A stretch of DNA of 64,000 bases, taken from the NCBI GenBank assembly GCA_934309345.1, contig CAKRDD010000020.1:1-64000 (forward strand). Reading direction: 5' to 3'. This document shows, piece by piece, positions 36,279 to 45,111 of this stretch. This DNA comes from an uncultured Mediterraneibacter sp. (GTDB taxonomy: Bacteria > Bacillota > Clostridia > Lachnospirales > Lachnospiraceae). The notes beneath the pieces are model-generated. The model had not been told where the DNA came from and made no database searches. It saw nothing but the letters and a program-made list of their open reading frames with translations. The first letter of the stretch is position 1. The number at the start of each line of letters is the position of its first letter. Made by a program: the position numbers and the translations under genes.

Positions 36279-36487
36279 ATATGATATTCTCTGCCTTAAC
36301 ATACATCTTTTTAATTATAGCATTTCTTCTTGAAAAATCAAGTGATAATTCCTCTTAAAATTTAAACGGAAAATTTAAATCCATTTGAAGTTTAACGTTG
36401 CAAATGTAATGAATACGTATATAATAAATATGATATCAAAAACAGGCTCTTCCTTCTTATCTATATTACTTTTTAAGGGGGACTCTC

Positions 36488-36970
36488 ATGAACCACAATA
36501 CACTCGTAATTGAAATCAAATCTACACTTGATAAACTTATTGCTGCCAGAACTAGTCTTGGTTATGATTACATTGTGTATGGATTGCTCTTGATAAACGA
36601 GGATCAGACTCGTGTATCCAATATTACCAAAGCTTTGTACATCGATATTGCTGCCCATTATGAAACCAGCTGGTCTTGTGTAGAAAAAAACATCCGCAAT
36701 ACTGTCAATGCAATCTGGACTTCAGAAAACAGTACTATTCTTGAAATGATTTTCAAGAATAGTACTGACAGAAAGCCAACAAACAAGGAATTTTTTGAGT
36801 ATTTATATGACTTCATTTTCCTGTCACAGGAAAACGCATCAGCTCAATCAGAAGAAAATGCATCCTCGATACTCTGTCCTGTCTGTAATAATAAATGTCA
36901 GGTAGTCGAAAGTATGCTTTCTTTCGTAGCCAAGCGGCTTCAGCCCGCCCCCGGCTGTACTCACGTATGA
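36488..36970 (+). CDS. Spo0A C-terminal-domain protein without receiver
   Basis: A 160-residue protein. Residues about 5-110 match the Spo0A DNA-binding effector domain (LGYDYIVYGLLLI, ITKALYIDIAAHYETSWSCVEKNIRNTVNAIW, KPTNKEFFEYLYDFI), but there is no receiver domain, so it is not the phosphorelay response regulator. The tail (about 125-150) carries a CPVCNNKC motif that could bind zinc. It may bind Spo0A-type boxes or modulate Spo0A. GGGGGA lies before the ATG. It is a single gene between the tRNA and the hypB operon. Confidence 0.8.
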   Translation: MNHNTLVIEIKSTLDKLIAARTSLGYDYIVYGLLLINEDQTRVSNITKALYIDIAAHYETSWSCVEKNIRNTVNAIWTSENSTILEMIFKNSTDRKPTNKEFFEYLYDFIFLSQENASAQSEENASSILCPVCNNKCQVVESMLSFVAKRLQPAPGCTHV

Positions 36971-37037
36971 TAACTGATCCAAAAAGGATTTTAAAATAAA
37001 TAAATCAAACCGGAATTCTTATATGATCCGGTTCTTT

Positions 37038-37075
37038 CAAAAGGACCTCCCTTCAATCACCGGGAAGCCCTTTTT
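37038..37075 (-). terminator. Terminator of the hypB operon
   Basis: On the minus strand AAAAGGGCTTCCC pairs with GGGAGGTCCTTTT with a 10-nt loop. Located directly after the second hypB. A weaker AACCGGA / TCCGGTT hairpin (37008-37033) may end the plus-strand Spo0A-like gene. Confidence 0.65.
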
Positions 37076-37088
37076 ATATCTGAACTAA

Positions 37089-37754
37089 TTATAACTTTTC
37101 TCTTTCTTCCATAATCCAGTCGATCACTCTCTCAAGTCCTTCTCCCGTCTTCGCACTGACCGGAAGCACAACTGCATCTGGATTTAATTTCAGAATCCGT
37201 TCTTTCGCAACTTCGAAGTCAAAATCAAAATACTCCAAAGTATCTATTTTATTGATTAACACCAGATCACTTACCTGAAACATCAACGGATATTTCAGCG
37301 GTTTGTCATCTCCTTCCGGCACACTAAGAAGCATCACATTCTTATGAGCACCTGTGTCAAACTCTGCCGGGCATACCAGATTGCCGATATTTTCAAGAAT
37401 TAACAGATCAAGATTCTCTGTATCATATTCAAGCAATGCGCGGGATACCATATCTGCATCAATATGGCACAATCCACAGTTATGGATCTGAATGGATTCT
37501 ACTCCTGTCAGATCTGCAACTCTCTGTGCATCTAAACTTGTCTCAATATCTACATCCATCTCGCCGATTCTCAGCCGATCTTTCATTCTGTTGATCAGCG
37601 CACTTAGAAGTGTAGTTTTCCCACTCCCCGGTCCGGACATAACATTTAAAAACAGTGTCCCCTGCGCACTCATTTTCTCGCGGATTGCCTTTGAAGTAGC
37701 ATCATTATCTGCAAATACGCTTTCTTTAATCTTAATTACTCTGACGTTTCCCAT
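37089..37754 (-). CDS. hypB: Hydrogenase/urease nickel incorporation GTPase HypB (copy 2)
   Basis: A GTPase that loads nickel into NiFe hydrogenase or urease. Walker A reads GPGSGKTTLLSA, with the metal site at NCGLCHIDADMV and the LVCPAEFDTGAH loop, and the guanine motif NKID. It lacks the N-terminal CxxCGC and the His-rich stretch, so it is the simple type. I chose the ATG at 37754 after AAGGGG with 6 nt spacing. It lies 23 nt after the first hypB, and the two proteins are clearly paralogous. No hydrogenase or hypA gene is in the window. Confidence 0.93.
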   Translation of the reverse strand: MGNVRVIKIKESVFADNDATSKAIREKMSAQGTLFLNVMSGPGSGKTTLLSALINRMKDRLRIGEMDVDIETSLDAQRVADLTGVESIQIHNCGLCHIDADMVSRALLEYDTENLDLLILENIGNLVCPAEFDTGAHKNVMLLSVPEGDDKPLKYPLMFQVSDLVLINKIDTLEYFDFDFEVAKERILKLNPDAVVLPVSAKTGEGLERVIDWIMEEREKL

Positions 37755-37777
37755 ATTCTTCCCCTTCATCTATATGT

Positions 37778-38446
37778 TTATGCATTTATTTTCTCTATCT
37801 GTTCCAACAGATAATCAGCCAGTTCTTTTACGCCCTCTCCTGTCTTTGCAGAGATATAAAAGATCTTAATCTGTGGGTTCAGCCTTCTTGCACATGCTTC
37901 AACATAGTCTTTTCGGAAATCAAAAACAGGTAGTGCATCGATTTTATTTATCACCAACACATCTGACACTTCATACATCAGCGGATACTTGGCTGGCTTG
38001 TCATCTCCTTCCGGAACCGAAAGAATCGTCAGATTAAAATTTGCCCCTGTATCAAATTCAGCCGGACAGACCAGATTGCCGATATTCTCAAGCACAACAA
38101 AGTCCAGATCATCTCTTTCAAATGCTCTTATTCCCTGTCGTGTCATGTCCGCATCCAGATGGCACATTCCTCCGGTATGCAGCTGAATCGATGGGATTCC
38201 CGCTTCAATCAATGTATTCGCATCTACATCAGAATCAATATCTGCTTCCATCACACCCCATTTGATCTTTCCATCAAAATAAGGTTTCAATGCCAGAAGA
38301 GTACTTGTCTTACCACTTCCCGGACTGGACATCAGATTCATCAGACATGTCTTCTGCGCCTTTAATTCCTGACGCAACACCTGTGCATCTGCATTGTTGT
38401 CTTCAAGAATTGTTTCTTTTAATTCTATTACTTTTGCTTTTTCCAT
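37778..38446 (-). CDS. hypB: Hydrogenase/urease nickel incorporation GTPase HypB (copy 1)
   Basis: First gene of a tandem hypB pair, 222 residues. Walker A is SSPGSGKTST, metal loop HTGGMCHLDADM, then LVCPAEFDTGANFN and NKIDALPVFD. It is similar in design to the second copy. The His-rich N-terminus of classical HypB is missing. I chose the ATG at 38446 with a GGGGAGA box. A palindrome (38459-38473) lies just upstream of the ribosome binding site. The two copies could serve different client enzymes or form a heterodimer. Confidence 0.93.
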   Translation of the reverse strand: MEKAKVIELKETILEDNNADAQVLRQELKAQKTCLMNLMSSPGSGKTSTLLALKPYFDGKIKWGVMEADIDSDVDANTLIEAGIPSIQLHTGGMCHLDADMTRQGIRAFERDDLDFVVLENIGNLVCPAEFDTGANFNLTILSVPEGDDKPAKYPLMYEVSDVLVINKIDALPVFDFRKDYVEACARRLNPQIKIFYISAKTGEGVKELADYLLEQIEKINA

Positions 38447-38458
38447 ACGTTCTCCCCT

Positions 38459-38473
38459 CGGTGTCGGACACCG
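38459..38473. promoter_or_regulatory. 15-bp palindrome upstream of hypB
   Basis: CGGTGTCGGACACCG, a perfect inverted repeat, directly in front of the hypB ribosome binding site; possible operator or RNA hairpin. Confidence 0.45.
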
Positions 38474-38622
38474 TTTTGTTTTTTTGCTTTTGTCCCCCAA
38501 CTACGATACCTGCGGATTGTTTCGTGCAGGCACCGGTGGTTTCAAACCTTTTAATACTGCTATCATTATATCAAAAAGACGTAATTTTGTACATTTCTTA
38601 TAATGCCTTTCTTCTGTCTCTG

Positions 38623-38650
38623 TGATATAATATGTTAGCAATAACTAACA
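38623..38650 (+). promoter_or_regulatory. Extended -10 promoter and dyad upstream of the ABC genes
   Basis: TG-n-TATAAT (38623-38631) followed directly by TGTTAGCAATAACTAACA (38633-38650), an inverted repeat with arms TGTTAG/CTAACA over the expected transcription start. It suggests repressor control of the downstream ABC transporter genes. Confidence 0.55.
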
Positions 38651-38749
38651 TTAACTATTCATTTCTAATATGTGTGAGTTTTATCTATCCTCGAAATCAG
38701 GGGACGTACCGAGATAAACTCAACTCTCACACAGAACAGGGGGCGGACT

Positions 38750-39448
38750 ATGTTTTTATCCTTAACTAATATCAAAAAATCTTTTGGGCAGGGTGACAGT
38801 CGTGTAGAAGTCTTAAAAGGCATTGATCTCTCGATTGAAAAAGGAGAATTCTGTGTTCTTCTTGGACCTTCCGGCTCAGGAAAATCCACTTTGCTGAATA
38901 TCATCGGTGGTATTGACCGTGCAGACAGCGGGCAGATCACAATTGAAGGGGAACTGATGGAAAAAATGACAGTAAAACGTCTCAGTCAATACCGGAGGAA
39001 GCATCTTGGATATGTTTTCCAGATGTATAATCTGATTCCGAATCTTACCGTGCGCGAGAATATTGAAGTCGGTGCTTACTTAAGTGACCATGCGTTGGAT
39101 GTAGATGAACTTCTTGATACACTTGGTCTTTCTTCACATCAAAAGAAACTGCCGAATCAGCTCTCCGGTGGTCAGCAGCAGCGTACTGCAATCGGGCGGG
39201 CAATTGTTAAAAATCCTGACATTCTGCTCTGTGATGAGCCAACCGGTGCGCTTGATTATAAAACCTCGAAAGAAATACTGAAGCTGATCGAGACGGTCAA
39301 TCAAAAGTACGGTAATACCGTTGTAATGGTAACGCACAACGATGCGATCAAAGATATGGCAGACCGTGTTGTCCGGATCCGTGACGGTATGATACGAAAA
39401 AATTATCTGAACGATCATAAGGTCAGTGCTCAGGATCTTGACTGGTAA
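38750..39448 (+). CDS. ABC transporter ATP-binding protein (MacB/LolD type)
   Basis: The nucleotide-binding subunit of an FtsX-permease ABC system. Walker A is GPSGSGKST near 43-51, the signature LSGGQQQR near 140, and Walker B LLCDEPTGALD, all in the MacB/LolD/BceA pattern. Length 232 is normal. The gene starts the operon with the permease and a lipoprotein. Likely exporter of peptides or lipids, or a mechanotransduction-type complex; substrate unknown. Confidence 0.92.
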   Translation: MFLSLTNIKKSFGQGDSRVEVLKGIDLSIEKGEFCVLLGPSGSGKSTLLNIIGGIDRADSGQITIEGELMEKMTVKRLSQYRRKHLGYVFQMYNLIPNLTVRENIEVGAYLSDHALDVDELLDTLGLSSHQKKLPNQLSGGQQQRTAIGRAIVKNPDILLCDEPTGALDYKTSKEILKLIETVNQKYGNTVVMVTHNDAIKDMADRVVRIRDGMIRKNYLNDHKVSAQDLDW

Positions 39449-39463
39449 AGGAGGCTGCAGACG

Positions 39464-41830
39464 ATGAAAAATCCATTGAACAAACGTCTCCCCAGAGAAT
39501 TCCGGAAAGACTTTGGTAAGTATCTTGTTATCTTCCTTCTTCTTGTGATCACGATCGGATTCGTCTCCGGATTTCTTGTCGCTGATGGCAGCATGATCAA
39601 AGCTTATAACGAAGGAATCGACAAATATAATACAGAGAACGGACATTTCCGCACTTCTGAAAAAATGAACGATGCGCAGATTCAGTCTGTAGAAGAAAAT
39701 GGTATCCGTATCTATGACAATTTCTATCTGGAACAGGATTTAACAAATGGCAGTACAATGCGTATTTTCACAAACCGGGATCAGGTGAATCTTGCCTGCC
39801 TCATGGAAGGAGAATTTCCAAAAGCAGCAAATGAAATCGCAATTGACCGTATGTATGCTGACAACAATAAGATTTCCATCGGAGACACACTAAAAAGTGA
39901 TACGCAAAGCTGGAAAGTAACCGGATTGATTGCTCTTCCGGATTACAGCTGCCTCTTTCAGAACAACAACGATTCTATGTTTGATTCCGTCAAATTTGGA
40001 ATCGGAGTTGTGACGCCCGAAGCATTTGAATCATTAGATTCTCCACTTGTAAAATACTGCTATGCGTGGAAATACAATGATGAACCTACGACAGAGAAAG
40101 AAGAAAAAGAAGTATCTGATGATCTGATGAAAGCGATCAACAAGGATGTTTCTCTGGAAGAATTCGTTCCGCGTTATCTTAACCAGGCAATCACATTTAC
40201 CCGGGATGATATGGGAAGCGACCGCGCAATGATGATCGTATTTCTTTATATCGTAATTGCGATCATGGCGTTTGTCTTTGGCATTACGATCAGCAACACC
40301 ATTGCAAAAGAGGCAAATGTCATCGGAACTCTTCTCGCCAGCGGCTATACCAGAAATGAACTAATCCGGCATTATATGGCCATGCCGATCCTTGTCACAC
40401 TGGTCGGTGCTTTGATTGGAAATGTTCTCGGCTATACGATTATGAAGGACATCTGCGCCGGCATGTATTACGGAAGCTACAGTCTTCCTACTTATGTAAC
40501 TGTCTGGAACGCAGAAGCATTTCTGCTTACTACGATCATTCCGATCTTGCTAATGCTTCTCGTCAATTATACAGTACTTCGCAGAAGATTATCACTTTCT
40601 CCTTTGAAGTTTCTCCGCAGAGACTTAAAGAGAAGACAACAGAAGCATGCATTATCACTGAGCAGAAGAATTCCATTTTTCAGTCGTTTCCGACTGCGTG
40701 TGATTTTCCAGAATGTCAGCAATTACCTTCTGCTGTTCCTCGGAATCTTATTTGCAAACCTTCTGTTGATGTTCGGTCTGCTCTTCCCTGCTGTACTCGA
40801 TCATTATCAGACTGTTCTAAAAGATAATCTGCTTTGTAATTACCAGTACATTTTGCAGATACCGATCAACGCCATGGACGAAGATCATAAACTTGAAAGC
40901 CTTGTAAATATGCTCTATTTTCAACACGAGGTAGAAACTGATAACCCTGATGCGGAGAAATTCAGTGCTTATTCGCTGAAAACAACAGATAAGAAATATA
41001 AGGAAGAGGAAATCCTGCTCTATGGACTTGCAGATAACAGCCGCTATCTTCCGATTGATTTTCAGGAAACTGCGTCTGATAAAGACGGGGCTGCCCAGAC
41101 AGATTCTTCGGCTGTAACTCCTGTATACATCTCTTCTGCCTACGCAGATAAATATCTTCTGGATATCGGTGATGAGATTACTTTAAAAGAAGCTTATGAA
41201 GATGATACCTACACATTTTATGTTGAAGGAATCTACGATTATGAAGGGGGTCTGACCGTCTTCCTTCCGCAAGAACAGCTCAATAAACTGTTTGATCTTG
41301 GTTCCGATTATTTCAGTGGTTATCTCTCAGACAGCGAGATCACAGATATTGACCAGAAATATATCGGCTCTGTGATCGATCTTGACAGTCTGTCGAAGAT
41401 TTCCAGACAGTTAAATGTTTCGATGGGAAGCATGATGTATCTGCTGGACGGATTTTCAATCGTACTCTTTATGATTCTGATCTATCTTTTATCAAAGATC
41501 ATTATCGAAAAGAATGCACAGTCGATCTCTATGACAAAAATATTAGGATACTCTGACCGGGAGATCAGCAGTCTGTATCTGCTGTCTACAACCATTATGG
41601 TCGTGGTCTTCCTGCTTCTGAGTTTTCCGATCGAAACAGTTCTTATGAACGCACTCTTCCGCGGAATTATGATCAGCAGTATTTCCGGTTGGATCCCGTT
41701 GTATATTGATCCGGTCCTGTATGTAAAAATGTTCCTGTTAGGATTCGTAACTTACCTGCTTGTTGCATTGATCGAATACCGCAGGATCAAGAAGGTTCCT
41801 ATGGATCAGGCATTAAAAAATATTGAATAA
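39464..41830 (+). CDS. FtsX-like ABC transporter permease
   Basis: A 788-residue membrane protein with a first membrane helix (about 20-42), a large extracytoplasmic MacB-like domain (about 45-250), three membrane segments forming the first FtsX domain (IAIMAFVFGITISNTIAKEANVIGTLLASGYTRNEL and following), a second extracytoplasmic domain, and a C-terminal FtsX domain. The NVIGTLLASGY and ISMTKILGYSDREI segments are the coupling motifs. It follows its ATPase by 15 nt. GGAGG precedes the ATG. Confidence 0.92.
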   Translation: MKNPLNKRLPREFRKDFGKYLVIFLLLVITIGFVSGFLVADGSMIKAYNEGIDKYNTENGHFRTSEKMNDAQIQSVEENGIRIYDNFYLEQDLTNGSTMRIFTNRDQVNLACLMEGEFPKAANEIAIDRMYADNNKISIGDTLKSDTQSWKVTGLIALPDYSCLFQNNNDSMFDSVKFGIGVVTPEAFESLDSPLVKYCYAWKYNDEPTTEKEEKEVSDDLMKAINKDVSLEEFVPRYLNQAITFTRDDMGSDRAMMIVFLYIVIAIMAFVFGITISNTIAKEANVIGTLLASGYTRNELIRHYMAMPILVTLVGALIGNVLGYTIMKDICAGMYYGSYSLPTYVTVWNAEAFLLTTIIPILLMLLVNYTVLRRRLSLSPLKFLRRDLKRRQQKHALSLSRRIPFFSRFRLRVIFQNVSNYLLLFLGILFANLLLMFGLLFPAVLDHYQTVLKDNLLCNYQYILQIPINAMDEDHKLESLVNMLYFQHEVETDNPDAEKFSAYSLKTTDKKYKEEEILLYGLADNSRYLPIDFQETASDKDGAAQTDSSAVTPVYISSAYADKYLLDIGDEITLKEAYEDDTYTFYVEGIYDYEGGLTVFLPQEQLNKLFDLGSDYFSGYLSDSEITDIDQKYIGSVIDLDSLSKISRQLNVSMGSMMYLLDGFSIVLFMILIYLLSKIIIEKNAQSISMTKILGYSDREISSLYLLSTTIMVVVFLLLSFPIETVLMNALFRGIMISSISGWIPLYIDPVLYVKMFLLGFVTYLLVALIEYRRIKKVPMDQALKNIE

Positions 41831-41838
41831 TCGTGACT

Positions 41839-42042
41839 GTACCTGCATCTGCTGCCTGCGGACGTTACTGTTCACACGATGTGCGACCAGCAACGCATCT
41901 CGCCATTTTAAATCGCCTTTGGCGATGGGGCGAGATGCATTCAAGCCAAAACATGCATCCTCCGTGTCAATCAGCGAAGTGATTGACACGGGAGTGAACA
42001 GTAACCTGCAAACTTCTAAGTTAGGCATAACAGTGCAGGTAC
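41839..42042. repeat. Nested palindromic element between permease and lipoprotein genes
   Basis: About 200 nt. Outer arms GTACCTGCA (41839-41847) / TGCAGGTAC (42034-42042); second arms GTTACTGTTCAC (41864-41875) / GTGAACAGTAAC (41994-42005); inner stems GCATCTCGCC / GGCGAGATGC with AATCGCC/GGCGAT inside, and CGTGTCAATCA / TGATTGACACG. The left end has a degraded relative at 28877-28907. It looks like a small mobile palindromic element (MITE- or REP-like) sitting inside an operon. Confidence 0.75.
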
Positions 42043-42063
42043 CATTTGAAAGGAGGATTTCTC

Positions 42064-44055
42064 GTGAAAAGAAAAATATTACAAAAATTAGTTCCCGGTC
42101 TGTGTGCCACTCTTGTCCTGGTTTCTGCCACAAGTCTGACCGGATGCTCAACTGACACCAAAACAGCTACTACTGCTTCAGATGCTGACAAATCAGAAAC
42201 GGTATATGTAAAAGCTGATGCAAGCGGAACGATAAATGAGATCAAAGTCCAGACAGACTTGAAAAATAACGGAACATCAAAGGAAATCAAAGACTTCTCA
42301 ACTCTGAAAGACATAAAAAATACGAAAGGAAATGAGTCCTTCACCCAATCCTCTGACGGGACAATTACCTGGGAAAATAAAGGGGAGGATATTCATTATG
42401 AAGGTACTTCTACGGAAGAACTTCCTGTAAATGTAAAAATCAGTTACACACTGGATGGAAAATCTATACAACCGGAAGATCTCGCTGGGAAAAGTGGAAA
42501 GCTTGGAATTCGTTTTGATTATGAAAATACTACGGAAGAAAATGTAACCGTAAATGGTGAAGAGATGACTTCTCCGGTTCCATTCGCAGTGATCTCTGCC
42601 ATGATCCTTCCGGAAGACACTGCTTCTAATATCCAGGTAACAAATGGTAAAATATTTACAATGAATGACCAGAGCGTCGTTGTCGGCTATGCCTGCCCGG
42701 GACTTAAAGACAGTCTGAAACTCACTGATTACGAACCTACGGAAGATATCTCTATCCCAGAGTCAGTGGAAGTAACTGCAGATGTAACAGATTTTGAGAT
42801 GGACTTTACCGCGACAGTAGTCTCCTCCGGTCTATTTGAAGATCTGGAAGAAGATTCCTTTGACGATATGGAGGATGCCGCTGACAGCCTGCAGGAACTC
42901 GGAGATGCATCCGGCAAACTTGCTGACGGAGCAGCGCAGCTGCTTGGCGGTGCTTCTACTTATCAAACTTATCTTGGGCAATATGTAGACGGTGTCTCAC
43001 AACTTGCCGAAGGAACAGACACTTTAGATGATGGTGTAACTGCACTTAATGAAAATTCCGGAAAGCTGGTTTCAGGTGCTTCCTCTCTTCAAAATGGTCT
43101 TGAACAGCTGAATTCTGCTCTCTCTGGCCAGATAAACACGGATTCCAGTTCCCTTCCATCTGCAGAAACAGTTTCATCACTTCAGGAACAGATTGAATTA
43201 CTTAGACAGCAGCTGGATTCTGTTGATTCCTCTCTTACGGAGGCAAAATCTTCCTTCGCATCCGTCAACTGGGATACTCTGAAATCTTCTATCACAGAAG
43301 ATGCAAAAGAACAGTCCAAAACTGCTGCGACAGATGCTGTCCAGTCTGCGATCGATCAGATTGTTTCTGAAACTGCATCCGATTCAGAATTATCAGAAGA
43401 ATCTAAAAATGCTGTCAACGATAAGATGTCACAGTTAAAGAATGAAATAAATGATACGATTGCATCTGCAATTGATCAGAACCTTGATCTTTCCTCTTCC
43501 TGCGCAGACATCGATCAGCTGAAATCTACCACAGAAGGAACATTAAACAGCCTGACAGAGCTGATCGCTTCCTGCCATACTACGCTCGACCAGATGACTT
43601 CCGGTGCCGGTTCCTTTGCTGAGGCAATGCAGAGTCTTTCTTCTCTCAGTGAGACATTAAAGACTTTGCAGAACTCACTTTCTGCTTTATCTGCCGGCAG
43701 TTTACAACTCACTCAGGGACTTACCTCTTTCCAACAGGGAATCGAGCAACTGTCCGAAGGTAGTTCAACACTCTCTCAAGGAGCCACGAAACTGGGCACA
43801 GCCGGGAAAGAGCTAAAAGAAGGATACACAACCCTTGCCGAAGGAATCTCTTCTCTCTCTGAAGGACTTACTCTCTTTGATAAAGAAGGAATCCAGGAAC
43901 TTGAAAAACTAGGCGGGGATGATCTGAAGAATCTCTCCAAAAGAATGAAAGCGGTCAAAGAAGCTGATGCCGAATACGATACTTATGGCGGTAAGTTAGA
44001 AGAACAGACCGGGGAAGTACGGTTTATTATTGAGACAGATGGGATTGATAAATAA
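42064..44055 (+). CDS. Lipoprotein with YhgE/Pip-like coiled repeats
   Basis: A secreted lipoprotein of about 663 residues. The signal peptide ends in the lipobox SLTGC (Cys near residue 28). Residues about 50-250 form a beta-rich domain. From about 275 to 630 there are YhgE/Pip-type repeats (patterns such as GKLADGAAQL, LAEGTDTLDDGVTAL, LSEGSSTLSQGATKL) that form long coiled coils outside the cell. I chose the GTG at 42064 after AAAGGAGG with 7 nt spacing. It is the third gene of the ABC operon and probably its extracellular partner. Confidence 0.82.
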   Translation: MKRKILQKLVPGLCATLVLVSATSLTGCSTDTKTATTASDADKSETVYVKADASGTINEIKVQTDLKNNGTSKEIKDFSTLKDIKNTKGNESFTQSSDGTITWENKGEDIHYEGTSTEELPVNVKISYTLDGKSIQPEDLAGKSGKLGIRFDYENTTEENVTVNGEEMTSPVPFAVISAMILPEDTASNIQVTNGKIFTMNDQSVVVGYACPGLKDSLKLTDYEPTEDISIPESVEVTADVTDFEMDFTATVVSSGLFEDLEEDSFDDMEDAADSLQELGDASGKLADGAAQLLGGASTYQTYLGQYVDGVSQLAEGTDTLDDGVTALNENSGKLVSGASSLQNGLEQLNSALSGQINTDSSSLPSAETVSSLQEQIELLRQQLDSVDSSLTEAKSSFASVNWDTLKSSITEDAKEQSKTAATDAVQSAIDQIVSETASDSELSEESKNAVNDKMSQLKNEINDTIASAIDQNLDLSSSCADIDQLKSTTEGTLNSLTELIASCHTTLDQMTSGAGSFAEAMQSLSSLSETLKTLQNSLSALSAGSLQLTQGLTSFQQGIEQLSEGSSTLSQGATKLGTAGKELKEGYTTLAEGISSLSEGLTLFDKEGIQELEKLGGDDLKNLSKRMKAVKEADAEYDTYGGKLEEQTGEVRFIIETDGIDK

Positions 44056-44068
44056 GCTTAGATGAATG

Positions 44069-44100
44069 AGAAAAGGCGGTGGAATGCACCGTCTTTTCTT
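44069..44100 (+). terminator. Terminator of the ABC-lipoprotein operon
   Basis: AGAAAAGGCGGTG / CACCGTCTTTTCT stem with GAATG loop, followed by TTAAAAT. Confidence 0.75.
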
Positions 44101-44187
44101 AAAATACACACTTTACTTTTCATATAAAAGTACTATACTTATTTATGATTTAAATTAATTACTTTACAAGAATACGGAGATAATTTT

Positions 44188-45111
44188 ATGACCATCAGTA
44201 TACTTCTCATGAAACAAATTGCACAGCTTTTTCTTATGATCTTTATGGGATACTTAATTGTAAAAACAGGTATTGTCGAGGATACAGACAGTAAAGTATT
44301 ATCCAAAATTATCCTCTATCTGGTTATCCCTTGTGTAATTATAAACGCTTTTCAAGTTGATTATACCTCTGACACTGTGAAAGGATTGCTACTGGCTTTT
44401 ATAGCATCTGTTCTCACACAGATTATTCTTCTTATTGTTGTCTCTGTTTTAGGAAGACTTTTTCATTTGAACGAAGTAGAAATTGCCTCTATCTATTACT
44501 CTAATTCTGGTAATCTGATCGTACCAATTGTAACTTTTATCTTGGGAAAAGAGTGGGTATTATACGGATGTGTATTCATGAGCGTGCAGCTCATTTTTAT
44601 ATGGACTCACTGTAAAAAAATCATCAGCCGAGATGCTTCTTATGATTGGAAAAAGATTGTCCTCAATATAAACATGATTTCTATTTTTATTGGAATCCTG
44701 CTTTTCTTTACAAAAATCCATTTACCGGAAATCATAAATGATTCGATAAGTTCTGTCGGTAATATGATTGGACCAGCAAGCATGATCGTAACAGGTATGC
44801 TTTTCGCCGGTATGGATTTGAAGCAGATTTTTACAAATAAGAAAGTATATTTTATCGCTATTCTTCGGTTAATCGTATTACCTGTATTTGCACTGATTCT
44901 GATTAAGTTAAGCCATCTTGCCGCTTTTTCAGCAGATGGAGATAAAATCATGCTCATTGTATTTCTTGCAATCATTACTCCATCTGCCTCAACTGTAACT
45001 CAGATGTGCCAGGTATACGAAAATGATTCTCAATATGCCAGTGCGATCAATGTTGTTACAACACTGTTTTCTATCGTAACCATGCCACTTTTAGTGATGT
45101 TCTTTATTTAA
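44188..45111 (+). CDS. AEC family (auxin efflux carrier-like) transporter
   Basis: A polytopic membrane protein of 307 residues with about ten hydrophobic segments. The AEC family features are the N-terminal LFLMIFMGYLIVKTGIV, the central GNLIVPIV region after SIYYSNS, and the PSASTVTQMCQVYENDSQYAS loop near the end. Bacterial members export organic acids such as malate or malonate. It converges with and overlaps the ABC exporter gene by 4 nt. No operon partner. Confidence 0.9.
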   Translation: MTISILLMKQIAQLFLMIFMGYLIVKTGIVEDTDSKVLSKIILYLVIPCVIINAFQVDYTSDTVKGLLLAFIASVLTQIILLIVVSVLGRLFHLNEVEIASIYYSNSGNLIVPIVTFILGKEWVLYGCVFMSVQLIFIWTHCKKIISRDASYDWKKIVLNINMISIFIGILLFFTKIHLPEIINDSISSVGNMIGPASMIVTGMLFAGMDLKQIFTNKKVYFIAILRLIVLPVFALILIKLSHLAAFSADGDKIMLIVFLAIITPSASTVTQMCQVYENDSQYASAINVVTTLFSIVTMPLLVMFFI

